Assembly: GCA_947442095.1 (NCBI GenBank)
Contig: CANEVG010000055.1
Coordinates: 1 to 13,017, forward strand
Direction of reading: 5' to 3'
From: Sphingomonadaceae bacterium
Lineage (GTDB): Bacteria > Pseudomonadota > Alphaproteobacteria > Sphingomonadales > Sphingomonadaceae
Length of the DNA stretch: 13,017 nucleotides
The notes beneath the pieces were generated by a model. The model was not told the DNA's origin and searched no databases. It worked only from the letters and a program-made list of their open reading frames with translations. The position numbers were made by a program, and so were the translations under genes. Of this stretch, positions 5,202 through 11,850 are shown in pieces (position 1 is the first letter of the stretch; the number at the start of each line of letters is the position of its first letter).

Positions 5202-6509
5202 TTGCGTGACTTTGCCATTTCCGAAAACCAGCGCGTACAGGCGCAGTTGGACCGGCTCGGCGTGCTTTCGCTCCCGCAAGGTCGCCTGGGCCTCGATACC
5301 GTGCACGACATCTGCGCCCGGCTCGGCGATCCGCAGCGCCGCCTGCCGCCAGTGTTCCATGTCGCGGGCACGAACGGCAAAGGCTCGACGTGCGCCTACT
5401 TGCGCGCCATTCTCGAAGCGCAGAGCTTCGTGGTCCACACCGCCACCAAGCCGCACCTCGTGCGCTACAACGAACGCATTCGCGTTGCCGGGCACTTGAT
5501 CAGCGATGACAGCCTAGCCGACCTGCTCGAACGCGTCCTCGATGCCTCGGAGGACCTCGGCCCCAGCTTCTTCGAAGTCACCACGGTCGCCACATTCCTT
5601 GCTTTCGCGGAAACGCCTGCAGACGCCTGCGTGATCGAAACCGGCCTCGGCGGGCGGCTAGATGCCACCAACGTGCTCGAAAACCCTGCCGTCTGCGGCA
5701 TCGCTACGCTCGGCATCGATCACGAAGCCTTCTTGCTGGTGCCCGAGGCGGGCACGCCCGAAGAGCCCTTGGCGCGCATCGCCTTCGAAAAAGCCAGCAT
5801 CGCCAAGCCCGGCGCACCGCTGGTGGTGCAGAGCTACGCCGCCAGCCCCCTCACCAGCGTCCTCGCCACGGCAGCCCAGATCGGCGCACCGGTCCACTTG
5901 CGCGGCCGCGACTGGTGGGCCGATGTGGACGAGACGATCCACTACCGCGACGCGAAGGGCACGCTCGAACTGCCGCTCCCCACGCTGGCGGGCGCGCACC
6001 AGGCGGACAACGCCGCGCTCGCCGTCGCCATGTTGCGCCACCAGAGCGTGGTTCCGGTGAGCGCCGAGGCCATGGCAGAGGGTATCCGCACCGCCCGCTG
6101 GCCTGCCCGCCTCCAGCGCCTTGGTACCGGGCCACTCACCGCCCTCGCGGGCCATCGCACCATCTGGCTCGACGGGGGCCACAACCCCGATGCCGGTGAG
6201 GCCATTGCCCGTCACTTTGCGAGCAGCGAACCGCTCCACCTCGTCATCGGCATGCTGACCTCGAAAGACCCCAGCGCCATCCTGCGGCCGCTCGAAGGCC
6301 GCTTAACTTCAGTCTCCATCGTCCCCGCCCCTGGCCACGAAGCCCACACCCCCGCCGACTTCGCGCCCTTCACCGCGCTGCCGGTGCGCAGTTTTGGGAA
6401 TGTTGCAGAAGCCCTCGCAGCACTGCCGCCCGATGGCGATGTGCTGATTGCAGGCTCGCTCTACCTCGCAGGCGATGTGCTCAAGCGGAACAACGAAGCG
6501 CCCGATTGA
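5202..6509 (+). CDS. folC: Bifunctional folylpolyglutamate synthase / dihydrofolate synthase FolC
   Basis: The 435-residue Mur-ligase-family enzyme adds glutamate to dihydropteroate and to folates, using ATP. The P-loop GTNGKGST is at 56-63. PHLVRYNERI follows at 84-93, ETGLGGRLDATNV at 146-158, the LGIDHEAFL element at 170-178, and DGGHNPDAGE at 324-333 begins the C-terminal ligase domain. The start is TTG at 5202: the residues after it (RDFAISENQRVQAQLDRL) match the usual N-terminus of sphingomonad FolC, and GGAGGGG sits 9 nt before it. Residue 83 is Lys in TKPHL, where Ser (TSPHL or SSPHL) is usual; the rest of the active site looks intact. It ends the trp-acc-fol block and faces the ampG-like gene. 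Confidence 0.95.
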   Translation: MRDFAISENQRVQAQLDRLGVLSLPQGRLGLDTVHDICARLGDPQRRLPPVFHVAGTNGKGSTCAYLRAILEAQSFVVHTATKPHLVRYNERIRVAGHLISDDSLADLLERVLDASEDLGPSFFEVTTVATFLAFAETPADACVIETGLGGRLDATNVLENPAVCGIATLGIDHEAFLLVPEAGTPEEPLARIAFEKASIAKPGAPLVVQSYAASPLTSVLATAAQIGAPVHLRGRDWWADVDETIHYRDAKGTLELPLPTLAGAHQADNAALAVAMLRHQSVVPVSAEAMAEGIRTARWPARLQRLGTGPLTALAGHRTIWLDGGHNPDAGEAIARHFASSEPLHLVIGMLTSKDPSAILRPLEGRLTSVSIVPAPGHEAHTPADFAPFTALPVRSFGNVAEALAALPPDGDVLIAGSLYLAGDVLKRNNEAPD

Positions 6510-6548
6510 ACGGAAGAAAAACAAGGACTGTCCCTATTTCGCGACGCT

Positions 6549-7880
6549 TCAACTAAATGTTTCAGCCACCTGGCCATCCGCCTCACCCGCTGTGCCCATC
6601 GCGGCATCGACCAGCCCGCTGCGGCTCATCCACCAGAACAGCACGATCCCGGGCACAGCAAGCAGGGTGGTGAGCAAGTAGAAATTGGCATAGCCCATCC
6701 CTTCGATCAGCGCACCCGCCGTGGTGCCCGTGGCGAACCGCCCGATCACGCTCGCGCTCGCGGAGATCAGCGCATATTGCGCCGCCGTGTAGCGAAGGTC
6801 GCACAGCGCAGAGAAATAGGCGATCACAACTACGCCGCCGTAGCCCGACGCGATGTTTTCAAACCCGATGGCGCCTGCCATGCCCAGATTGGAATGGCCC
6901 GCCGCAGCGAGCGCTGCAAACGACAGGTTCGAAACCGCCATGAGAACCAGCGCGAGCAGCACCGAACGCTTCAGCCCCAGCCGCGCAAAGGCCACGCCGC
7001 CAATGAAAATGCCGATGAGATAGGCCCAGAACCCCACGCCCACGTCCCAGATCGCGATCTCGTCGTTGGTGAAGCCAAGATCATCGAACAGCAGGCGGAA
7101 CGTCAGGTTGGCCAGTGTATCGCCGACTTTGTGAACGAGAATGAACACCAGCACAAGCCAGGCCCCATCGCGCCGGAAGAACTCACCGAACGGGCCGATG
7201 ATCGCGGAGAATGCCTCGCCGATGCCCTTGCGCCCCGCCGGTTCGCGGTGCCGCACCGGCTCGCCCAGGAGCAGGGCTGTCAGCATCGCGGGCAAGGCAA
7301 ACAGCGCGCAGGCCAAATACGCCGCGCTCCACCCGGTGCGCGCCGCCATCACCAGCGCGAGCGCCGCCGCGCCGGTCGATCCGATCCGCCAGCCATACTG
7401 ACTCATGCCCGAACCGGTGCCGAGCTGATAGGGCTTGAGCGTCTCGATCCGGTAGGCATCGATCACGATGTCGAACGTGGCTCCGGCCGCCCCGACCAGC
7501 ACCGCCGCCAGCACCGTTGCGCCGATATCCGCCGAGGGATCGACCAGCGCCAGATTGGCGACAGCAGCCATCACCAGCACGCCCGCAAACAGCATCCACG
7601 AGACCCGCTGGCCCAGCCCGCCCACCAGCGGCAAGCGCACGCCATCGACCATCCAGGCCCAGAAAATCTTGAGATTGTAGACCAGAAACGCCAGCGTGAA
7701 GGCGGTGACGGTCTTCTTGTCGATCCCGTCTTGCGCGAGCCGCGTCGTCAGCGTCGCGCCGATCATCGCATAAGGAAAGCCGGACGATACACCGAGGAAG
7801 AACGCGGCCAGCGATTCCTTTTCCAGGTAGGGCTGCACCGATTGCCGCAGGCTGCGCTTTCCTGACGTGTCTGCGCTCAT
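6549..7880 (-). CDS. AmpG-like MFS permease
   Basis: The 443-residue protein is very hydrophobic, with about 12 predicted membrane segments. It has AmpG-family features: FFLGVSSGFPYAMIGATL (27-44) in the first helix, KIFWAWMVDGVRLP (71-84) in the second loop, FDIVIDAYRIE (136-146), and ENIASGYGGVVV-IAYFSALCDLRYTAAQYAL (341-371). AmpG proteins import GlcNAc-anhydromuropeptides from the periplasm for cell-wall recycling. Several paralogues occur in alphaproteobacteria and their substrates are mostly untested, so I name the family but not the gene. The ATG at 7878-7880 has GGAG 11 nt upstream. It is divergent from the rluB-type gene and convergent with folC across 39 bp with no clear terminator. 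Confidence 0.9.
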   Translation of the reverse strand: MSADTSGKRSLRQSVQPYLEKESLAAFFLGVSSGFPYAMIGATLTTRLAQDGIDKKTVTAFTLAFLVYNLKIFWAWMVDGVRLPLVGGLGQRVSWMLFAGVLVMAAVANLALVDPSADIGATVLAAVLVGAAGATFDIVIDAYRIETLKPYQLGTGSGMSQYGWRIGSTGAAALALVMAARTGWSAAYLACALFALPAMLTALLLGEPVRHREPAGRKGIGEAFSAIIGPFGEFFRRDGAWLVLVFILVHKVGDTLANLTFRLLFDDLGFTNDEIAIWDVGVGFWAYLIGIFIGGVAFARLGLKRSVLLALVLMAVSNLSFAALAAAGHSNLGMAGAIGFENIASGYGGVVVIAYFSALCDLRYTAAQYALISASASVIGRFATGTTAGALIEGMGYANFYLLTTLLAVPGIVLFWWMSRSGLVDAAMGTAGEADGQVAETFS

Positions 7881-7994
7881 CTATGCGAATGCTCCGTTGC
7901 TTGGCTTCCCACCCTAGCGCGGTTTGCCGATGAGGCCAGCACGGATCAAGCCCTAGGGGTGACGCGCGGCCCAAGCCCGGCTATGCGCTGGCTC

Positions 7995-9233
7995 ATGGCA
8001 TTCCCCCCCAAAGACAGAAACAGCACCGGATCGCGGCGCAACCCCGGCCCGCCCGCGCCTTACAAGATCCCCAAGCCGCGCTTGCCAAAGGCCGCCGCCG
8101 TGCCGCAAACCCGCGCCCCTGCCGATGATGGCACCGTGCGCGAAGGGGACCGCATCGCCAAGTTGCTCGCCCGCGCCGGCGTCGCCAGCCGCCGCGAGAT
8201 CGAGCGCTATATCGAGGATGGCCGCGTTGCGCTTGACGGCGAGGTGATCACCACCCCGGCCACGATCCTCAAGAACCTGCGCGGCGTCACGGTCGACGGC
8301 AATCCCGTCGCTGCCGCTGAACCGCCGCGGCTGTTCATGTTCCACAAGCCCTCGGGCCTCATTACCGCCGAGCGCGATCCCACGGGCCGCCCCACGATCT
8401 ATACTGCGCTGCGCAATGCCCTGCCGCTGGGTGCAGGCCGCGTGATGCCGGTCGGGCGGCTTGATATCAACACCGAGGGCCTGCTGCTCATGACCAATGA
8501 CGGCGAACTCAAGCGCGCGATGGAGCTGCCCGTCAACGGCGTGCCGCGCACCTACCGCGCGCGTACGTTTGGTGATGTCACGCAGGCCATGCTCGAAGAG
8601 CTGATGGAAGGCGTGGAGATCGAAGGCATTCGCTACGGCCCGATCAACGCCAATCTGGAGCGCAGCGCAGGCCGCAACAAGTGGATCGAACTGACTCTCA
8701 CCGAAGGCAAGAACCGCGAAGTGCGCCGCGTGCTGGAGCATCTCGGGCTCGAAGTCTCGCGCCTGCTGCGCCTGCGCTATGGCCCGTTCGACCTGGGCGA
8801 ACTGCCACGCGGCGCGGCGGAAGAAGTGCCGCAAGCCGTGGTCGAACGCTTCCGCAAGGGCCTTGCCGGAGACAACGCCACGCGCGTGCAGCAGGCGGTC
8901 CATGCGGGCAAGGCAATTGCCCCGCGCAAGGCGGTTCCGGTTGCCGCACCCGTGCGCACGGCCCCTGCCCGTCCGGTGCGCAACGAACGCTCGTTCAAGG
9001 ATCAGGAGCATCCAGGACCCAAACCGGCGATGCCCGAACGGCCCGCGCGCCTCGTGCGCGTCAGGCCCTCTGCCGATGCCGGGCTCCTCGTCGCCAAGCC
9101 TTCCGCACCCAAGCCCGCCGGAAAGACTTATCCCAACCGGCCTTATGCCAAGCCCGATACTGAAGCGCCCTTGCCCGGCCCCGACGCGCGGCCACGGCGC
9201 AAGTTCCGCTCCAAACCGGGCAGCAAGCGCTGA
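7995..9233 (+). CDS. rluB: 23S rRNA pseudouridine synthase, RluB/RsuA family
   Basis: The product isomerises specific uridines in rRNA. An N-terminal S4 RNA-binding domain (GDRIAKLLARAGVASRREIE, about residues 51-100) precedes the synthase domain with FHKPSGLITAERDP and the catalytic aspartate Asp157 in PVGRLDINTEGLLL. GKNREVRRVLEHLGLEVSRLLR is the RluB/RluE/RsuA signature near residues 235-257. RluB is the best guess; RluE- or RsuA-like specificity cannot be excluded. The last 130 or so residues form a basic, Pro/Arg/Lys-rich, low-complexity tail, common in alphaproteobacterial members. The start is uncertain: in-frame GTG 7959 and ATG 7983 are also possible and no start has a good ribosome-binding site. 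I chose ATG 7995 because a short basic N-terminus fits the family. It overlaps rsmD by one base (TGATG). Confidence 0.9.
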   Translation: MAFPPKDRNSTGSRRNPGPPAPYKIPKPRLPKAAAVPQTRAPADDGTVREGDRIAKLLARAGVASRREIERYIEDGRVALDGEVITTPATILKNLRGVTVDGNPVAAAEPPRLFMFHKPSGLITAERDPTGRPTIYTALRNALPLGAGRVMPVGRLDINTEGLLLMTNDGELKRAMELPVNGVPRTYRARTFGDVTQAMLEELMEGVEIEGIRYGPINANLERSAGRNKWIELTLTEGKNREVRRVLEHLGLEVSRLLRLRYGPFDLGELPRGAAEEVPQAVVERFRKGLAGDNATRVQQAVHAGKAIAPRKAVPVAAPVRTAPARPVRNERSFKDQEHPGPKPAMPERPARLVRVRPSADAGLLVAKPSAPKPAGKTYPNRPYAKPDTEAPLPGPDARPRRKFRSKPGSKR

Positions 9234-9787
9234 TGCTGCGGATTATTGCGGGCACCTGGCGCGGACGCAAACTGCAGGCCCCGGCGGGCGACACCACCCG
9301 GCCGACATCTGACCGCACGCGCGAGACGCTGTTTTCGATGCTCACCAGCCGCCTCGGCAGCTTCGAGGACCTCACCGTGGCAGACCTGTTCGCAGGTTCG
9401 GGCGCGCTCGGCCTCGAAGCCCTGTCGCGCGGCGCGGCCTCTGCCGTGTTCGTCGAGCAAGACCCCGCCGCGATCCGCGCGCTGCGCTCCAATATCGCCG
9501 CACTCCAGGCACAAACCCGCTGCGATGTGCGCGCGGCCTCGGTGCTCGGGCTGGGGCCGCTCAAAGCCCCGCTGGATGTGGTGATGCTCGATCCGCCTTA
9601 CAGCTCGGGCGCGGGCGCGGTGGCGCTCGACAAGCTGGTGCGGCTCGGCTGGATCGGCGCGGGTACCTGGGTCAGCCTCGAAACCCATGCGGATGAACCC
9701 GCCGCCGTGCGCAACATGGAAATCGACGCCGAACGCAAGGTCGGCAAGGCGCGGCTTACGTTGCTGCGGTTGCCGGTGCAGGGATAA
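9233..9787 (+). CDS. rsmD: 16S rRNA (guanine(966)-N2)-methyltransferase RsmD
   Basis: The 184-residue protein methylates N2 of G966 in 16S rRNA with S-adenosylmethionine. The N-terminal MLRIIAGTWRGRKLQAP, the RPTSDRTRETLFSML stretch (23-37), the SAM-binding DLFAGSGALGLEALSRGA (51-68), the acidic FVEQD end of strand 2 (73-77), and the catalytic DPPY (120-123) are all present, and the length is that of the family. The ATG shares its A with the TGA of the upstream pseudouridine synthase gene, so translation is probably coupled. The two genes form an rRNA-modification pair. It is convergent with the MHS transporter gene, with a dispersed repeat between them. Confidence 0.96.
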   Translation: MLRIIAGTWRGRKLQAPAGDTTRPTSDRTRETLFSMLTSRLGSFEDLTVADLFAGSGALGLEALSRGAASAVFVEQDPAAIRALRSNIAALQAQTRCDVRAASVLGLGPLKAPLDVVMLDPPYSSGAGAVALDKLVRLGWIGAGTWVSLETHADEPAAVRNMEIDAERKVGKARLTLLRLPVQG

Positions 9788-9790
9788 AAG

Positions 9791-9911
9791 ACCTCGCCGC
9801 AACTCTGCGGGCGGTCCCCCTCACCGTTTGGGCTTCGCCAAAACAGGGAGGATGGAAGGTCCTCCCCATTCTCACGCAGTGCAAGGTGGCAGCGCGAAGC
9901 GCTGAAGGAAG
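9791..9911. repeat. Dispersed hairpin-rich intergenic repeat, copy B
   Basis: This copy in the rsmD-MHS gap shares block order and many exact words with 5064-5192: GCGGGCGGTCCC, GGGAGGAT, CTCCCC, CACG-AGTGCAA, AGGTGGCAGC and GCTGA at the end. The first stem-loop is imperfect here (CTCACCGTTT with AAACAGGGAG). The second has lost its 3' arm, roughly 10 nt relative to copy A. The last small hairpin is a perfect AGCGC-GAA-GCGCT. It sits between convergent stop codons, so it may help end transcription from both sides. Confidence 0.8.
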
Positions 9912-9922
9912 GATTGTTGAAC

Positions 9923-11191
9923 TCAGACCCGCCGCGGCGCCAATAGCACCCCTGCCAAAGTCACCACCCCCGCCGCGCTCAGCACGAGGCCCGTCCAAGC
10001 CACGCCGCCATGCTCGGCGAGCCACGCCGCGCCAAACGGCGCCAGCGCCCCGCCGACGATCCCGCCCAGATTGAACGCCAGCGAAATCCCGGTGTAGCGC
10101 ACGGGCACCGCATAGAGCCCGGGCAGCCAAGCACCGAGCGGGCCGTAACAAAGGCCCATCACGAACAACGCGCTCGCCATGGTCAAAAACATCACCCAGA
10201 GCGAGCCCGAGCCCAGCCCACTGCCAAAGCCCAGCCCCACCAGCACAGTCAGCCCAGCGCCCACCGCCATCACCGTGCGCGGCGAGGTCTTGTCAGCCCA
10301 CCAGCCCGAAACCACGATGCCAATCGCAAAGACCACGTCCGCCGCCAGTTGGATCGCCAGAATGGTCTCGCGCGGGTAGCCCAGTTTGGTGGTCGCGAAC
10401 GAGAGCGCGAAGGTCGTGGCGAGGTAGAACAGCGAAAAGCACGCGATCACCCCCACTGTGCCCGCCAGCACTGCGCCGGGATGATCGGCGAGCAATCGCC
10501 CCAGCGGCACGCGCGGCGGCGGCGCGGCATGCATCGCCTCTCGGAAGGCGGGCGTCTCGCCGATGCGCAGCCGGATCCACAGCCCCAGCACCACCAGCAG
10601 CGCGCTCGCCAGAAACGGCACGCGCCAACCCCAGCTCAGGAAATCCTCCTCTGAAAGCCCGAGCCCCAGCAGCAGGAACAGCCCGTTGGCAAACAGGAAC
10701 CCCAGCGGCGCGCCAAGCGGCGCGGCAATGCCGAAGCGCGCTTCCCAACCCTTCGGTGCGTTTTCCACCGCCAGCAGCGAAGCCCCGCCCCATTCCCCGC
10801 CAAGTCCGAAGCCCTGCCCGAAGCGCAAGATGCACAGCAGCGCAGGCGCGATCCATCCCGCCACCGCATAGCTCGGTAGGAAGGCGACGAGGAACGTCGA
10901 TACCCCCATCAAAAGCAACGAAACCACCAGCGTCGACTTGCGCCCGATCCGGTCCCCGAAGTGGCCAAACACGATTGCCCCCACCGGCCGCGCGAAGAAC
11001 GCGATGCCGAAGGTCATCAGCGCCAGCAAGGTTTGCGCAGCCTGCGATTCCGACGGGAAGAACAGCGGTCCGATCACCAGCGCGGCGGCCGTGCCGAAGA
11101 TGTAGAAATCGTAGAATTCCACCGCCGTGCCGACAAGGCTGGCGGAGAGCACACGCGCATTGGCGCGCACGGGATGTGTCGCAGATGACAT
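9923..11191 (-). CDS. MFS transporter of the metabolite:H+ symporter (MHS) family
   Basis: With the ATG at 11189-11191 the product has 422 residues and about 12 membrane helices. MHS hallmarks are clear: GTAVEFYDFYIFG (21-33) in helix 1, FARPVGAIVFGHFGDRIGRK (66-85) with the family loop 2-3 motif, and RFGQGFGLGGEWGGA (123-137) in helix 4. Relatives carry proline/betaine, shikimate, alpha-ketoglutarate, citrate or other carboxylates with protons; the substrate here cannot be read from sequence. An alternative ATG at 11198-11200 is in frame; GGGAG is 3 nt before that one and 12 nt before the chosen one, so the start is uncertain by three residues. No catabolic neighbour hints at a substrate. 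Confidence 0.92.
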   Translation of the reverse strand: MSSATHPVRANARVLSASLVGTAVEFYDFYIFGTAAALVIGPLFFPSESQAAQTLLALMTFGIAFFARPVGAIVFGHFGDRIGRKSTLVVSLLLMGVSTFLVAFLPSYAVAGWIAPALLCILRFGQGFGLGGEWGGASLLAVENAPKGWEARFGIAAPLGAPLGFLFANGLFLLLGLGLSEEDFLSWGWRVPFLASALLVVLGLWIRLRIGETPAFREAMHAAPPPRVPLGRLLADHPGAVLAGTVGVIACFSLFYLATTFALSFATTKLGYPRETILAIQLAADVVFAIGIVVSGWWADKTSPRTVMAVGAGLTVLVGLGFGSGLGSGSLWVMFLTMASALFVMGLCYGPLGAWLPGLYAVPVRYTGISLAFNLGGIVGGALAPFGAAWLAEHGGVAWTGLVLSAAGVVTLAGVLLAPRRV

Positions 11192-11250
11192 GGGCCGCAT
11201 TCTCTCCCGCTGCCCCAAGCGTTAATCCGCCGGAGAATATCCATTTCGGT

Positions 11251-11265
11251 CTGCCGCTATGGCAG
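11251..11265. promoter_or_regulatory. Short inverted repeat in the divergent gap upstream of the MHS transporter
   Basis: CTGCC-GCTAT-GGCAG is a perfect 5-bp inverted repeat with a 5-nt centre, 60 bp upstream of the MHS start. It could be an operator, but an inverted repeat this short may be chance. Only its presence is claimed. Confidence 0.2.
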
Positions 11266-11286
11266 GCTCAACATCATCGTCAACCA

Positions 11287-11509
11287 ATGAGCCTCGAATC
11301 CGGTTATGTTAAGGAGACCGGGCCGAGAGACTTGAGCGGTTTGAAAAGCGGGCACCGATCCGCAACACGTTCAATGCGCTGCTGTGGGGCCCTATCGCGC
11401 TCGGCGCGCTGTCCCGCGTCGCAACGTGGGTTGCGCTGGGCGGTGCGGGTACCTGCTGCCGCTCGCAGTCCGCTCGTTCATCGAATTGCAACCGCGCTAT
11501 GCCCAATAG
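11287..11509 (+). pseudogene. Probable frameshifted gene for a small membrane protein
   Basis: No single frame is open with a sensible protein, but three frames join into one. ATG 11287 reads MSLESGYVKETG. From about 11313 a second frame reads ERLERFEKRAPIRNTFNALL then WGPIALGALSRVATWVALGG. From 11450 a third reads YLLPLAVRSFIELQPRYAQ and stops at TAG 11507-11509. Each switch equals loss of one base, and codon use in each segment has the G/C third positions of neighbouring genes. The middle segment has no start codon of its own, so it needs a reading from upstream. The composite is about 73 residues: a charged N-terminus, then a hydrophobic hairpin-like region. I know no family. Alternatives are sequencing error, or chance coding-like text. 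Confidence 0.45.
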
Positions 11510-11536
11510 ATCTCTGGCTTTTGGAGCTTTAAGCTG

Positions 11537-11779
11537 GTGCAAGTGATCAAGACCATCTTTGCCGGATGCTTGCTGGTTTGGGTGCTGACCGTCGCGTCAT
11601 GCGCTATGATCGGGTATGGAACCACCGTCATGGTGGATTCCGTCGCCAATTCCGACGCCGCCAAAAAGATTGCGAAAAAGGCGCGCGAGCGAGAGCTGGA
11701 ACGGCATAACGACCGCGCGAACTGCGAAGCATCGTATCACACGCGTGACGACTACATCGAGGATTACTACGACAAGTAA
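11537..11779 (+). CDS. Small hypothetical protein, possible lipoprotein
   Basis: GTG 11537 opens an 80-residue frame with GGAG at 11523-11526, 10 nt upstream. The N-terminus has Lys5, a hydrophobic core (IFAGCLLVWVLTV) and V19-A20-S21-C22, which fits a lipobox; it could equally be one membrane helix (about 7-33). The rest is highly charged: AAKKIAKKARERELERHNDR forms a likely helix, and the end DDYIEDYYDK is acidic and Tyr-rich. Cys53 is the only cysteine in the second half. No family is recognised. A second GTG at 11543 is too far from the ribosome-binding site. It lies between the broken gene and the helicase gene, on the same strand as both. Confidence 0.55.
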   Translation: MQVIKTIFAGCLLVWVLTVASCAMIGYGTTVMVDSVANSDAAKKIAKKARERELERHNDRANCEASYHTRDDYIEDYYDK

Positions 11780-11806
11780 TCCGGGACAAAAATCCGGGAC
11801 ACCGGA
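11778..11806. repeat. Direct repeat with a small hairpin after the 80-residue gene
   Basis: AATCCGGGACA occurs at 11778-11788 and again at 11791-11801, the first copy starting in the stop codon. TCCGG-GACA-CCGGA (11793-11806) forms a small perfect hairpin. There is no T-run, so terminator activity is doubtful. The AAAT..GGGACA core recalls REP-like remnants. Confidence 0.35.
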
Positions 11807-11850
11807 CCCGCCTCTTGCAGTGGGACGCGCCGTTCCCTAATCGTTCCTGG

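Noticed and set aside
6777..7865. 362-codon open frame on the plus strand
   Set aside because: It is antisense to the AmpG-like gene, has a His/Arg/Gln-rich composition with no domain, and is explained by the codon bias of the real gene.
7953..9011. 352-codon open frame on the minus strand
   Set aside because: It lies opposite the S4/pseudouridine synthase gene, whose motifs are unmistakable; the antisense product has no recognisable motif.
9923..11191. Specific substrate (proline, shikimate or alpha-ketoglutarate) for the MHS transporter
   Set aside because: Only family-wide motifs are visible and no neighbouring pathway points to a substrate.
10756..11532. 258-codon plus-strand frame running from the MHS gene through the 11.3-11.5 kb region
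   Set aside because: Most of it is antisense to the MHS transporter gene and reads as Arg/Pro/Ser-rich shadow; only its last part, from ATG 11287, may be the start of the broken gene.
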